This document shows, one piece after another, positions 1 through 9,621 of a DNA stretch of 64,000 bases; position 1 is the stretch's first letter; the number at the start of each line of letters is the position of its first letter. Where the stretch lies: positions 398,202 through 462,201 of the forward strand of contig NZ_JAKRNK010000005.1 of the NCBI RefSeq assembly GCF_022346885.1, written 5' to 3'. The notes below the pieces were generated by a model. The model saw only the letters and a program-made list of their open reading frames with translations, made no database searches and was not told the origin of the DNA. Made by a program: the position numbers and the translations under genes. The DNA comes from Paenibacillus sp. ACRRX. GTDB taxonomy: Bacteria > Bacillota > Bacilli > Paenibacillales > Paenibacillaceae.

Positions 1-173
1 TGCTTCTCGTAGAGCGTGATTCGCTTCTCGTACTCTTCACTCTTTGCTTCCTCGGAATCCTTCATCCATTGATAGCCGAAATAAATGGCGAAGCAGGCAA
101 ATAACAGTACGATCATCGCCCCAATACCACCAGCAAGCAACAAATTCCGGGTTCTTTGGCGGATGATTGACAT
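1..173 (-). CDS. Membrane-anchored protein, N-terminal part only
   Basis: The first 57 codons of a minus-strand gene lie in the window and the rest runs off the left edge. The ATG at 173-171 follows AGGAGG six bases upstream. The product starts with a short basic segment (MSIIRQRTRNLLL), then one hydrophobic helix at about residues 13-35, then a charged, coiled-coil-like stretch rich in Glu and Lys. This is a single-pass anchor with the bulk of the protein outside or inside the membrane. A CpaB-like pilus assembly protein is one possibility by general shape, but nothing visible proves it. Confidence 0.7.
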   Translation of the reverse strand, partial: MSIIRQRTRNLLLAGGIGAMIVLLFACFAIYFGYQWMKDSEEAKSEEYEKRITLYEK

Positions 174-240
174 AACATCCCTCCTAAAAAAATGATAATT
201 GTTTACTCAAACTGGAAATGATATCATTGAACTACATTTT

Positions 241-260
241 AATAGTTCATAAGAACTATT
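241..260. repeat. Perfect 8-4-8 inverted repeat
   Basis: AATAGTTC, four bases (ATAA), GAACTATT. It lies between the divergent genes, about 70 bases upstream of the membrane-protein start. It could be an operator; no T-run follows it, so a terminator is less likely. Confidence 0.5.
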
Positions 261-427
261 AAATATAATTATAGATCAAATTCAGGTAACACGATTCACC
301 TCAATTACTACATTTTAGGAATATAGAATTACATCCCTATAATATTCCAATTCAGATATGATGTAAATGCTTATATCTAAAAAAAGATATTTTCATCGAA
401 ACAAAACTTTTTTTGTCATATAAAGGT

Positions 428-445
428 ATCACTTACATAAGTGAT
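428..445. promoter_or_regulatory. 7-4-7 palindrome, possible XRE operator
   Basis: ATCACTT, acat, AAGTGAT lies about 100 bases upstream of the XRE regulator start. XRE repressors commonly bind short palindromes of this size near their own promoter. The assignment is inference. Confidence 0.35.
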
Positions 446-546
446 CATTCATAATTTTTTCAGAGGTGTCTGATGTACTACGACTTAAGATTCATTACTA
501 TAACGGTTGGATAGTTGGAAAGAATGACGATAAGGAGGAATGAGCT

Positions 547-876
547 TTGAAAATTGGCGAGAAACTTCGCAACATCCGTCATGCGCAGGGGCTCACATCT
601 ACAGAACTTTCTAAAAGATCAGGTGTTACACAATCCACGATTAGCGACATCGAGAACGACAACCGCTCACCCCAGATCGATACCTTAATTAAATTGTGTA
701 AAGCCTTAAGTATAAACATTAGTGCACTGCTAACCGTAGAAGAAATGATAGAAAATACTCCCTCTTTGCGAGAAAATGAAACCGAATTCATACGCTTGTT
801 CCACGAAATAAATGAATCCCAAAAAGAAGCTCTTGTATCGTTGCTGCATTCATTTGTACATCATAAAGCGAAATAA
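547..876 (+). CDS. XRE-family helix-turn-helix regulator
   Basis: A 109-residue cytoplasmic DNA-binding protein. Residues 1-62 form a classical Cro/CI-type HTH, with the recognition segment around SGVTQSTISDIENDNRSPQ, as in SinR/Xre proteins. Residues 65-109 form a helical tail that could dimerise. The start is TTG at 547, chosen because GGAGG at 534-538 lies eight bases upstream; an ATG at 540 in another frame stops quickly. It stands alone, divergent from the membrane protein at the left edge, whose promoter it may control. Family assignment is firm; target and signal are unknown. Confidence 0.88.
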   Translation: MKIGEKLRNIRHAQGLTSTELSKRSGVTQSTISDIENDNRSPQIDTLIKLCKALSINISALLTVEEMIENTPSLRENETEFIRLFHEINESQKEALVSLLHSFVHHKAK

Positions 877-1000
877 AAATGCATACGAAAAAGTGGCCCC
901 TCTCAAAAGGAATGACCACTCTAAAAACTCATCTCTTTTATTCATATAATTGCTCCATAACCCGAATGTGGAGCTCAGCAGGATCATGTGCTTTTCGCTA

Positions 1001-1036
1001 GAGAAGACTGTATCCACAATGGGAAACAGCCTTCTC
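1001..1036 (-). terminator. Imperfect stem-loop downstream of ppaC
   Basis: An 11-bp stem (GAGAAGGCTGT against ACAGTCTTCTC on the minus strand, one G-U pair) lies just past the ppaC stop. The following bases are not strongly T-rich, so terminator function is only likely. Confidence 0.45.
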
Positions 1037-1050
1037 TTCCAGCTTATACA

Positions 1051-1980
1051 TTAGTTCTTGAATGTTTCTGTCAGCACAGGAACAACTTGTGACTTGCGAG
1101 ATACAACACCCTTCAGCAGCGCTTTATTGTCGCTCAAGGTAACGTTGTATGCTTTCTCAACTGCGTTAGCGGAAGCGCCAAGCGCAAGTGCTACGGAATC
1201 GTTGTTCAAAATGTCAGTTACCACAAATACGAACAAATCCAAGCCCTTGGTCGCAATAATGTCAGACAAAGCCGCTTCAATGTCTGATTGGCGGGAATAG
1301 ACATCGTTAATGTCTACGACATTTACTTGTGCAATCTCGACCTTCGCGCTGCCCATTGTGAACTCTTTCGAGTCCAGTGAGATCAGCTCTGCAATCGATT
1401 TGCTGCTAACGTCTGCACCAGCTTTGAGCATATCCAATCCGTACTGCTCAGCATCCACACCAGCAATCTCTGCCAGCTCGCGAGCCGCAGCAACGTCTTC
1501 AGGCGTACATGTCGGGGATTTGAACAACAGCGAGTCCGAAATGATAGCGGACAGCATTAAGCCAGCCACGTTCTTCTTAATCTCCACACCGTGTTCTTTA
1601 TAGAGCTTCTTCAAGATAGTTGCTGTGCAGCCAACAGGCTCTGCGCGATAGTATAAAGGCGCGCTTGTCTCAAAGTTCGCGATACGGTGATGGTCAATCA
1701 CCTCTAGCACTTGAACTTGATCAATGTCGCTAACGCTTTGCTGACGCTCGTTATGGTCAACAAGAATAACCCCTTTGACCTCATTAGCCACCGTCTCTAC
1801 AAGACGTGGTGCTTCTGCTTGGAACGTGTCCAGCGCGAATTGAGTTTCGCCGTTCACGGTACCGAGACGTACCGGTTCTGCGTCGTAACCAAGTTGCTGC
1901 TTTAAGTCCGCATAAGCAATAGCGGAGCAAATCGTGTCTGTGTCTGGATTTTTATGTCCGAAAATAAGTACTTTTTCCAT
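1051..1980 (-). CDS. ppaC: Manganese-dependent inorganic pyrophosphatase
   Basis: A family II cytoplasmic pyrophosphatase (DHH phosphoesterase superfamily) that hydrolyses pyrophosphate to phosphate and pulls biosynthetic reactions forward. The 309-residue length is normal. Residues 8-16 (GHKNPDTDT) carry His and Asp metal ligands, DHH is seen in [11 protein letters not shown] around residue 97, and a DHHA2 substrate-binding domain fills the C-terminal third (ending near SRKSQVVP). An AAGGGG ribosome site precedes the ATG. It is a single-gene unit between an XRE regulator and a surface-protein gene, consistent with a housekeeping role. The identification is secure from the motifs and length. 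Confidence 0.96.
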   Translation of the reverse strand: MEKVLIFGHKNPDTDTICSAIAYADLKQQLGYDAEPVRLGTVNGETQFALDTFQAEAPRLVETVANEVKGVILVDHNERQQSVSDIDQVQVLEVIDHHRIANFETSAPLYYRAEPVGCTATILKKLYKEHGVEIKKNVAGLMLSAIISDSLLFKSPTCTPEDVAAARELAEIAGVDAEQYGLDMLKAGADVSSKSIAELISLDSKEFTMGSAKVEIAQVNVVDINDVYSRQSDIEAALSDIIATKGLDLFVFVVTDILNNDSVALALGASANAVEKAYNVTLSDNKALLKGVVSRKSQVVPVLTETFKN

Positions 1981-2108
1981 TCTCTTATCCCCTTAAACAT
2001 TATTTTGGCGAGAAAAGTATACCTTACAAAAGCAATTACAATCAAGATTATAACGCAAACCAGAACTAATTCCTATGCCTTTAGTAGGAATAAGGTGCTT
2101 CTTTTTCA

Positions 2109-4013
2109 TTATTTTTCCTCACTTAACTTCGACAATACCTGTTGTAAGATGACAAATGTCTGCTCTCTTGTTAACAGTTCAAGTGGCGCAAACTTGTTGC
2201 CTCCGACACCTTGCAGCAACCCCCGATCGACAGCTCCATATACACTTGCAGCTGCCCACGGTGCTATTCGCTTGTCATCGGCAAACACCGCTTGTCTGCT
2301 AGGCCTTTCCTCCGAATGTACAGCCACCGCCTGGTCAAGCTTGGAATACAATTGAAGCAGCAGTACCGCAGCTTCCTGCCTAGATATATTGCTCCATGGG
2401 GAGAACGTTTTAGCTGAGGTTCCTTTAATGATTCCAAAATGATAAGCTTTGGCTATCCATGGGTCTGTCGTATCTTCGAACGGTGATGGTCCGGTAGGCA
2501 GCGGCCGCCCCAAGCTGGACTCAGCGACATGAACTGCCATCAAGGCAAAACCGTATCGATCCATAGGCTTGCGATAATCTCTGTCATAATTGGTGTCTAC
2601 GATGCCGCTGTTCTTCGCGAGATTGTAATCATTCAGCGCCCAGGCGCTTACCTTGTCCTTGGGATCGGCTGGATTGACTTGAAAACGAATGCTTGTATCC
2701 GGCTGCAAATAAGACTTCACCGTCACTGTAGCAGAACCCACTTGCTGCGCTTTTATACGACCGGATGAATCCACAGCCACGATGTTAGGATTGCTGCTCT
2801 CAAACATCATTCCCGTCGCAGCAGCATCTGCTGGAGATAACGTATATTTGATCTGAAAACCTTCTCCTTGAGTAAGGCGGACATAATCTCCTGTGTACAC
2901 CTTTGCGTTTGGTATCATATCAAAAAAAGCAGTCTCGTACTCTATTTCCACAGGGGCTCCTTTACGGTCAAATAACCCCTTAATATGTACGTTGTAGGTG
3001 TCAGTGTCAGATAACTCGGGTAGTCCTTCTGGTCTGAAAATAAGGCAGAACGGTATGCCAAAACCACCCGTGTTGATGTTAAAGTAGCTGCCCTTCTTGT
3101 CTTTATGTTCCTTGTCTAAAGTCCATGACTTCCCGTCGGCAGTACGCGTAATCGTAACCTCCACTTGATCCAGCTTGGTATTATCATATTTCTCAGGATT
3201 CAAAGATACCGACCAAGCGTCATGCGAGTTAAACATTTCAATCGGGAAATAATGCGCAGAAGGCCATGCTATATAATCATAACTGACTTCTGACGCCGCA
3301 CGACTGCGATCAAAGGCATACATAGAAGAATAAGGGTAATCAAACCCACTCTTTGATCTATTGACCATACCAAACATCGTTTTAGACATCGCAGGGTTTA
3401 TAATCCAGCGCCGATGGCCCACCCGATCGATGTTTGACGTATCACTATCAGACATGTAGCCCAATACACTAGCATAAAAATTCGGACTTCCGGCATACAG
3501 ATTACTTGTGGTTGTCCCCTTATAACCTAGTCGAAAGAGTTCCTCCTCCATACCTTCGGGTCTTGAAGGATAGTGTGTAAGCTCATTATTTAGCGCATTA
3601 ACCAAAGCTGCCGCCTGTGCCTGATCCTGAAGGCCCCATTCGGGCTGCACATCATACGGCAATCCGGACAAGTATCGGACAAAGTTTACGGCGTTTATAC
3701 CATCTTTAATATATTCCCGCTTCACTATGCCCGGTTCATAAGGCTGTGTCATCTTAGGCTCTTTCTCGTAAATATGAAGTCCAGCCATGTACTCATTCCC
3801 TGCCGCCATCGGCTTGTAGGCAAGCCAACGCTGCCTGATTTCTTCCTTGCTGCGCGCAGCCACACTGACCTGCACATCACCTTCACTTACGGCTGATGCA
3901 ATCTCTCCATGCCATATGCCGACCATTATAGCTGCTGTCAGCAAGGTGCTTAAACATACGCAACCTATTCGAAGTAAACGTCTATCCCGCATTTGATCCC
4001 TTCTACCACGCAT
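2109..4013 (-). CDS. Secreted CAP-domain protein with Ig-like and SLH domains
   Basis: An exported cell-surface protein of about 634 residues. Two ATGs fit the N-terminal hydrophobic segment: 4013 (AGGAG upstream) and 3992 (AAGGG upstream); an upstream frame to 4082 has no good ribosome site. After the signal-like helix comes a CAP/SCP-like domain with ELTHYP and VGHRRWI, holding the two histidines typical of that fold. A beta-rich region and a BIG2-like Ig domain (FESSNPNIVAVDSSGRI) follow. At least two S-layer-homology repeats lie at the C-terminus (DPWIAKAYHFGII, FADDKRIAPWAAASVYGAVDRGLL), which bind pyruvylated cell-wall polymer. Substrate or partner is unknown; a structural or proteolysis-related wall role is plausible. 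Confidence 0.8.
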   Translation of the reverse strand: MRGRRDQMRDRRLLRIGCVCLSTLLTAAIMVGIWHGEIASAVSEGDVQVSVAARSKEEIRQRWLAYKPMAAGNEYMAGLHIYEKEPKMTQPYEPGIVKREYIKDGINAVNFVRYLSGLPYDVQPEWGLQDQAQAAALVNALNNELTHYPSRPEGMEEELFRLGYKGTTTSNLYAGSPNFYASVLGYMSDSDTSNIDRVGHRRWIINPAMSKTMFGMVNRSKSGFDYPYSSMYAFDRSRAASEVSYDYIAWPSAHYFPIEMFNSHDAWSVSLNPEKYDNTKLDQVEVTITRTADGKSWTLDKEHKDKKGSYFNINTGGFGIPFCLIFRPEGLPELSDTDTYNVHIKGLFDRKGAPVEIEYETAFFDMIPNAKVYTGDYVRLTQGEGFQIKYTLSPADAAATGMMFESSNPNIVAVDSSGRIKAQQVGSATVTVKSYLQPDTSIRFQVNPADPKDKVSAWALNDYNLAKNSGIVDTNYDRDYRKPMDRYGFALMAVHVAESSLGRPLPTGPSPFEDTTDPWIAKAYHFGIIKGTSAKTFSPWSNISRQEAAVLLLQLYSKLDQAVAVHSEERPSRQAVFADDKRIAPWAAASVYGAVDRGLLQGVGGNKFAPLELLTREQTFVILQQVLSKLSEEK

Positions 4014-4326
4014 CAAGCTTTCAACTCCTGCAGCTAGTATAAGATATGAATCTGCTTTCACTCTATCATAAGCTGAGAGCATTTCCTATCCGACTAGTGG
4101 ATAAAATCAGGAGCGAGTAATACGATGTTCTCTATTCCACCCTAAGGACAAGCTTTTTGCCATAAAAGAGGCCAAGCCGGCATCTTCCCCCAGCTGGCCT
4201 CTGTACACGAAACTATTTAGGGTTTAAGGATTTAAGTCACGCGCTTACTTCTTCCAGGGAATTCATGCAGCAAGCATACTCTCATTTTGGAGTAGATGCC
4301 TAACAAGCCACATCCTATCCGGTAGT

Positions 4327-6780
4327 CTACTTCTTCTTCCAAAGTGCCGGGACTGCAGGAGGCTCCCACCCTACAAGCGAGGTATGGGCAATATTGCAGA
4401 CATACGTTACACCGTTATAGGTCACTTCATTGCCGACCGCATATGCCTTATTAGGTGCCCATGCCCCACCGACTGGCACTGGATCAGTCGTGACCGTAAT
4501 AGCCGGGCTGCCCGCCGACTTGTTGCCTGCCCCATCTCTGGCTGCGACCGAAATCGTATAGTTCGTCGACGGCGCCAGACCTGTTAACGTATATGATGTA
4601 CCCGTGCCCGATGTCACAGCAGCCGCAGCCCCATTTACCATGACTACATATCCAGTCACGCCAACGTTGTCCGCAGAAGCGCTCCACGAAAGCGTAATCG
4701 TGGTATCCGTATGCCCTGCAGCCGTGACATTAGCTGGTGGGGTTGGCGCTTGTGTATCATTCTGCGCAAGCGTCTTAACCGTCAGCTTCTTACTGAGCGG
4801 TGACGCATTTCCTGCTGCGTCCCGCGCCTTCACTTGAAAGCTGTACGATGTATTGGGCGCTAGGCCAATTAACGTGTAAGTCGTGTCAGTAACCGTTGCA
4901 GCAAGCGCGCTGCCATTGTATAGTTCATAAGCTGCGATGCCCACATTGTCCGTCGCTCCGCTCCAAGCGAGGGTAACGCTACTATCCGTGACGCTTGAGG
5001 ATGTTAGCGTCTTGGGAGCCGTGGGCGGTGATGTATCCGACGAAGCCGGAAGTGTCTGCACTGCCACAGAGCTGCTAGAAGGCGATACGTTGCCTGCTGC
5101 GTCTTTCGCCCTCACACTAAACGTGTAAGTTGTATCTGGTAACAAGCCGCTCACCGTGTATGTTATGCCATTTGCTGTCCCGATTAACACCGTACCGTTG
5201 TATACATCGTAGCCACTCACACCAACGTTGTCCTGGGAAGCACTCCAGGATAATTTGGTCGACACACTTGTGATCGAACTAGCCGACAAGTTGGATGGCG
5301 TAGTAGGGGGCAATAGATCGCTGCCGGAAGGTACGATGCCAAGATCACTGGCTACACGGCCAAGCAGCGATTCACCTGCACATTGGTATTTGGGACTTGT
5401 GTGACAATCCAAACTTAAATCCCACAGCATTGCCCCGCCAAGCCCTTGGCTCTTCATGTAAGCAGTCTTGTAACTAGTTGAATCCAGGTCATCATAGCTG
5501 ATATAGGTGCCCGTGCTGGCTTGGTACAGGTACGGAACCTTCGCGGCATCATTCCAATAACGAGCATATCCATTCTTGTTCATGTAATTCACCTTTAAAT
5601 CCCCATAATCAAACATTCCCGTTGCTCCCGTCTCAAACGTATCCCAAGTTCCCCTTGGAATATAGTTACCGTTAAAGTCGGGCGTACAGCTCTGGTAAAG
5701 ACCGTCCTGCCCAGGTCCTGGAGCGCAATTTTTCCAGCCACGCCCATATAACGCTAGCCCGAGTACAATCTTGCCGCTAGGCACACCAGCTTGCTTATAC
5801 GCATGAATAGCGTAATCTACGTTAAAACCGCTGTTGTTGTCCGGATCACGAGGATCACTGTATAGGGGGGCATTGTTGTTCGTCCGCTTTTCCCAATCCC
5901 CATGGAAGTCGTAGGTCATGATATTCATCCAATCTACAAGATTGGCTACTTGAGTAATTTCGGTTGTATTCAAATAAGAAGAATTAGCACGGGTTGCAAT
6001 GGTCAGGAGATACGCACGTCCGTCGGCAGTCCCTGCCGCATTAAGCTTGTTGCGTGTTTCTTGGAGGAGTGAAGTGAAATTCTGCTTGTCGGCAGGCCTG
6101 CTGTTATTGCCGCTTAAGCCCCCTTCAACCGGGTATTCCCAGTCAATATCAATGCCGTCAAATCCATAAGTTCGAATAATAGTTACTGCTGAATTAGCAA
6201 AATTCTGGCGTGCCGAGGGGTCAGCCGCTGTATCGGAGAAGCGATTGGACCACGACCATCCGCCAACGGACAACAAGATTTTTAAATGTGGATGAGCTGC
6301 TTTCAACTGCTTCAGCTTATAAAAGTTGCCGCACTGCCCTTTCTCGCACAGCTCCCATTCAAGGGGGACACCATCGCTATTATTGACGTCTGCCCAAGGG
6401 TCACCGAGTACAATCGCTCCATTCGGAACCGTTCCTTTCTGTGTAGGAACTCCACTGTTTTTACAAGGCCACGTCTGCTTGTTCGGATTATCCGGTGCAT
6501 TTGACGGGTTACCGTGGATGCCATTCCAACAGATGTCGGCAAATGCATAATTCAGATGCGTCAGCTTACTGGCATCGATGTGCTCAACCTGATAATTTTG
6601 ATCATAGGTGGCCCAGTCTGTATAATACCCGACAGACTTGTAGCTGGTATCTGCCGCTGCTCCTGCAGCTGATTCTCCTGCCCAAGGCCAAAATAAAGAC
6701 AACAAGAGGCACAGCGTTAATATTAATGACCACCCCCTTTTCCAACTTATATTGAAGTTGATCCAACCATTTCTGTTCAC
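4327..6780 (-). CDS. Secreted GH18 chitinase with three FN3 domains and a chitin-binding module
   Basis: An 817-residue secreted endochitinase that cleaves chitin with retention of configuration. A signal peptide covers about residues 1-42. The GH18 barrel (about 47-485) has SVGGWS at 171-176 and the catalytic DGIDIDWEYP at 208-217 with Glu215 as acid/base. Three fibronectin type III repeats follow (about 490-579, 580-674, 675-770), then a CBM5/12-type module at 774-817 (WAPNKAYAVGNEVTY). This order resembles chitinases A1/D of Bacillus circulans. The start is GTG at 6780, with GGGAGG eight bases upstream. It is monocistronic and divergent from the acyltransferase gene. Function is confident; substrate range is not visible. 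Confidence 0.96.
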   Translation of the reverse strand: MNRNGWINFNISWKRGWSLILTLCLLLSLFWPWAGESAAGAAADTSYKSVGYYTDWATYDQNYQVEHIDASKLTHLNYAFADICWNGIHGNPSNAPDNPNKQTWPCKNSGVPTQKGTVPNGAIVLGDPWADVNNSDGVPLEWELCEKGQCGNFYKLKQLKAAHPHLKILLSVGGWSWSNRFSDTAADPSARQNFANSAVTIIRTYGFDGIDIDWEYPVEGGLSGNNSRPADKQNFTSLLQETRNKLNAAGTADGRAYLLTIATRANSSYLNTTEITQVANLVDWMNIMTYDFHGDWEKRTNNNAPLYSDPRDPDNNSGFNVDYAIHAYKQAGVPSGKIVLGLALYGRGWKNCAPGPGQDGLYQSCTPDFNGNYIPRGTWDTFETGATGMFDYGDLKVNYMNKNGYARYWNDAAKVPYLYQASTGTYISYDDLDSTSYKTAYMKSQGLGGAMLWDLSLDCHTSPKYQCAGESLLGRVASDLGIVPSGSDLLPPTTPSNLSASSITSVSTKLSWSASQDNVGVSGYDVYNGTVLIGTANGITYTVSGLLPDTTYTFSVRAKDAAGNVSPSSSSVAVQTLPASSDTSPPTAPKTLTSSSVTDSSVTLAWSGATDNVGIAAYELYNGSALAATVTDTTYTLIGLAPNTSYSFQVKARDAAGNASPLSKKLTVKTLAQNDTQAPTPPANVTAAGHTDTTITLSWSASADNVGVTGYVVMVNGAAAAVTSGTGTSYTLTGLAPSTNYTISVAARDGAGNKSAGSPAITVTTDPVPVGGAWAPNKAYAVGNEVTYNGVTYVCNIAHTSLVGWEPPAVPALWKKK

Positions 6781-7199
6781 TATTTCATCCTCCCTTATCC
6801 TTAATTGTTAAACCCCTTTCATTTATATTAGTGCTTTTTGATTTTAGAAAAACTTTAGCAAAATTATTTTAGAACCAAAGCAATCAAGCTTTTCGCACCA
6901 GCTGTACGCTATCATTTCCATATCTCCCCACAACAACTTCTCCATTCTTGCGCGCGTAAATGATACATAAGGCATTACGTTTTACATAACTAGAAACTAT
7001 GAATATAACGAAATTGAGTCTTAATTGACACAGCTTTGTAACGATACATATATAAGCTGTTCGATATAGTTATAGAGGTTTACCACAACATGGAGAGGAC
7101 ATCATGAAATGAATTGGGTATGCAACAAGCCTCACACGAGTAAAGATGTATCAGTGTCATTAATTAACCTTGTCAAAACACATATAGGGGGCATTCACT
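6781..7199. other. Divergent intergenic region between chitinase and acyltransferase genes
   Basis: An AT-rich region of 419 bases with no recognisable gene or RNA. It must hold the promoters of the chitinase (minus) and the acyltransferase (plus). I found no convincing operator or riboswitch. Confidence 0.5.
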
Positions 7200-9398
7200 A
7201 TGCCTGAGCCTCGACAAGGCAGCAGCCGCTATATGCCTGCCCTGGACGGTCTTCGAGCGCTCGCAGTCATTGCCGTTATCGCCTATCACCTGAATCTGGA
7301 TTGGGCTCAAGGCGGATTTTTAGGTGTTGGTGTATTTTTTGTTTTATCCGGCTACTTGGTTACGGACCTGCTCCTGGCTGGTAAACAGCAACGCGGCAGC
7401 CTTGATCTGCATACATTCTGGATACGCAGATTTCGCAGACTTCTTCCTGCGCTCGTTGTCATGTTGGTCCTTTGCGTTGCTTGGCTAACTGTATTTGAGC
7501 CTTCGCGACTAGCACCGCTGCGTGGGGATATCTGGTCAACTTTCGTATACGGCAACAACTGGTGGCTTATTTTCCATCATGTATCGTACTTCGAGAGCTT
7601 TGGACCGCCTTCGCCTTTCCTTCACTTATGGTCACTGGCCGTAGAGGGACAATTTTATTTGGTATGGCCAATCCTGTTGGTTGTGGGGTTAAAGTTCGCC
7701 CCAAAGCGTGGACAGATGGTAACGTGGATTACAATAGCAGCGTCCGCCTCAGCCATCGCGATGGCTTGGCTGTATGAGCCGGGAGCCGATCCAAGCCGTG
7801 TCTATTACGGCACAGACACGCGAGTATTCGCGCTGCTGATTGGTGCTGCCCTTGCCATCATCTGGCCCAGTCGCCGACTTAAGGACAATATAACATTTAA
7901 GGCGAGATGGATGCTGGATATCGCAGGTGCTGTAGGGCTAACAACGATACTCTATATGATGTGGAGTATTAGTGAATACGACGATTTCCTGTATCGTGGC
8001 GGGTTTGTGTTGTTATCGGCAGCCAGCGCACTTGCAATTGCAGCACTTGCTCATCCAGCAAGCCGCTTGAGCAAGCTGTTAGGCTGGAAGCCGCTAAAGT
8101 GGATCGGTCTACGATCTTACGGTATTTACCTATGGCATTATCCAGTCATTATGCTGACTAGTCCTGTCGTAAATACGAATGGCTTCGATGCCGTCCGCGC
8201 CATTGTGCAGGTGTCTGCAAGCGTGCTGCTCGCCGCCTTGTCATGGCGATATATAGAACGACCAATTCAGAATGGCATCATTTCCACGTTGTGGCAGCAA
8301 TTCCGGGTGAGCAAATGGTCTTGGCGCCTGCTCTCATGGAAGCAGTGGATGGCTTCTGTCTGCTGTGTCCTGCTGCTTGCGCTCTTCTTTGTCGGGATGA
8401 GTGATCTGTCTCAGGTCAAAGCTGCCATTGCTGAGCAGGACAAAAAGGAATCGGCCGATCACGCTGCAATAGTGCAGCCTAAACGTCAGGTGCCAGATGC
8501 AATGTCTGGCAAGCACGCACAGGAAGCGCAGATAGAGCATAAGGGCAAGTCAGCTAATACATCCGCGCAGCTCGACAAAACCTCAGCTCTAGGTCATAAC
8601 TCTGACCCTGCAGGCTCGAATAAAACCAAATCGCCTACTGCAGAGGGTACCAATAGAAATAAACCTGTTAGCGAGCATCCAATTCGATCCGTCCCAAATG
8701 GGACTATCGATGAAAAACAACGCTGGTCGGTGAGTGCAATTGGGGATTCGGTGATGCTGGATGTAGCTGCCGATCTGACTAAGCTGCTCCCTGGAACCCT
8801 TGTAAATGCTAAGATTGGCAGACAGATGTCTGCTGCTGATGATGTGCTCAGCTCGCTAAAGCACGAAGGGAAGCTCGGTGATTGTGTCATTATCGCCCTA
8901 GGCACTAATGGTGTATTTAGTAAGAAACAGCTTGATACGCTGATCGCCTCTCTTGAAGGCGTTGATCAGATCATACTCGTAAATATACGTGTGCCGCGTA
9001 AGTGGGAAAGTCAAGTTAACGATTACTTGGCCAATTCTGCGGCGACTCATCCGAACATTACTTTAGTCGATTGGTACAGCGCGAGCGCCAATAAAGACGC
9101 CTATTTTGAACCTGACGCGACACATTTACGTCCCAAAGGGGCTAAAGCATACGCCTCGTTACTGGCTCAAGCAGTTAAGTCGGTGTCAAAGCCTGAGGCA
9201 GATTACTATTCGTTACAAGAAAATGTCGTATCTGCAGAGGATAATAAGGCACCGAAGGCGACGCTCTCCACTCAAATGGAGTCAGCTACTACCGAAGCAG
9301 CGCTAGAAAAACAACAGGCAGTGAAGAATAGCAAATTACTTGTTGAGCAATCCATCATAGGGGCTGTCCATACCATATATGGCAGGCCCTATTTCTAA
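7200..9398 (+). CDS. OatA-like O-acetyltransferase (acyltransferase-3 plus SGNH domain)
   Basis: A 732-residue membrane protein of the OatA/YrhL type, which moves acetyl groups across the membrane and onto wall glycans, often giving lysozyme resistance. Residues 8-350 form a multi-helix acyltransferase-3 domain (ALDGLRALAVIAVIAYH at the start, YGIYLWHYPVI near 310). Another helix lies near 395-412, then a polar linker, then an SGNH hydrolase domain (about 515-665) with IGDSVM, GTNG and DATHLRP supplying Ser, Asn and Asp/His. A Gln/Glu/Ala-rich tail of about 65 residues follows and is unusual. The acceptor (peptidoglycan, teichoic acid or other glycan) cannot be told from sequence. Confidence 0.88.
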   Translation: MPEPRQGSSRYMPALDGLRALAVIAVIAYHLNLDWAQGGFLGVGVFFVLSGYLVTDLLLAGKQQRGSLDLHTFWIRRFRRLLPALVVMLVLCVAWLTVFEPSRLAPLRGDIWSTFVYGNNWWLIFHHVSYFESFGPPSPFLHLWSLAVEGQFYLVWPILLVVGLKFAPKRGQMVTWITIAASASAIAMAWLYEPGADPSRVYYGTDTRVFALLIGAALAIIWPSRRLKDNITFKARWMLDIAGAVGLTTILYMMWSISEYDDFLYRGGFVLLSAASALAIAALAHPASRLSKLLGWKPLKWIGLRSYGIYLWHYPVIMLTSPVVNTNGFDAVRAIVQVSASVLLAALSWRYIERPIQNGIISTLWQQFRVSKWSWRLLSWKQWMASVCCVLLLALFFVGMSDLSQVKAAIAEQDKKESADHAAIVQPKRQVPDAMSGKHAQEAQIEHKGKSANTSAQLDKTSALGHNSDPAGSNKTKSPTAEGTNRNKPVSEHPIRSVPNGTIDEKQRWSVSAIGDSVMLDVAADLTKLLPGTLVNAKIGRQMSAADDVLSSLKHEGKLGDCVIIALGTNGVFSKKQLDTLIASLEGVDQIILVNIRVPRKWESQVNDYLANSAATHPNITLVDWYSASANKDAYFEPDATHLRPKGAKAYASLLAQAVKSVSKPEADYYSLQENVVSAEDNKAPKATLSTQMESATTEAALEKQQAVKNSKLLVEQSIIGAVHTIYGRPYF

Positions 9399-9621
9399 TT
9401 ATAGAACACCAAGCAGCAGATGCTTCAGGCCAGTACTGTCCAGTAATTGCAGCATTTGCTTTGGCCTAGTCTTCGGCTGCGCTCTATCTAGGTGCTCTTC
9501 CCAAGATTTGTGATTGTGCCGTGACGTTCGCAGCACAAGTAACTTGTGCGGTATAATGGATGTATGTTAATTGGATCTGTGTATAAGCTCTACCACATTC
9601 ACAAGAAGAGGAGTATGACGC

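Larger units (their letters stand above)
174..546. other. AT-rich divergent intergenic region
   Basis: This stretch separates the minus-strand membrane protein from the plus-strand XRE regulator. I see no gene. It must hold both promoters, and it contains two short perfect palindromes, listed separately, that could be operators. Confidence 0.6.

Noticed and set aside
540..614. ATG at 540 as start of the XRE gene
   Set aside because: It is in a different frame and stops after 24 codons; TTG 547 has the correct spacing from GGAGG and opens the HTH domain.
4484..4837. Open frames in other phases within the chitinase gene
   Set aside because: They lie over the FN3 and chitin-binding coding region, have no ribosome sites, and no protein-like features; they are shadows of a GC-richer gene.
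9399..9621. Cobalamin riboswitch upstream of bluB
   Set aside because: I looked for the conserved B12-box and paired elements and did not see them; only short T- and G-rich stretches are present.
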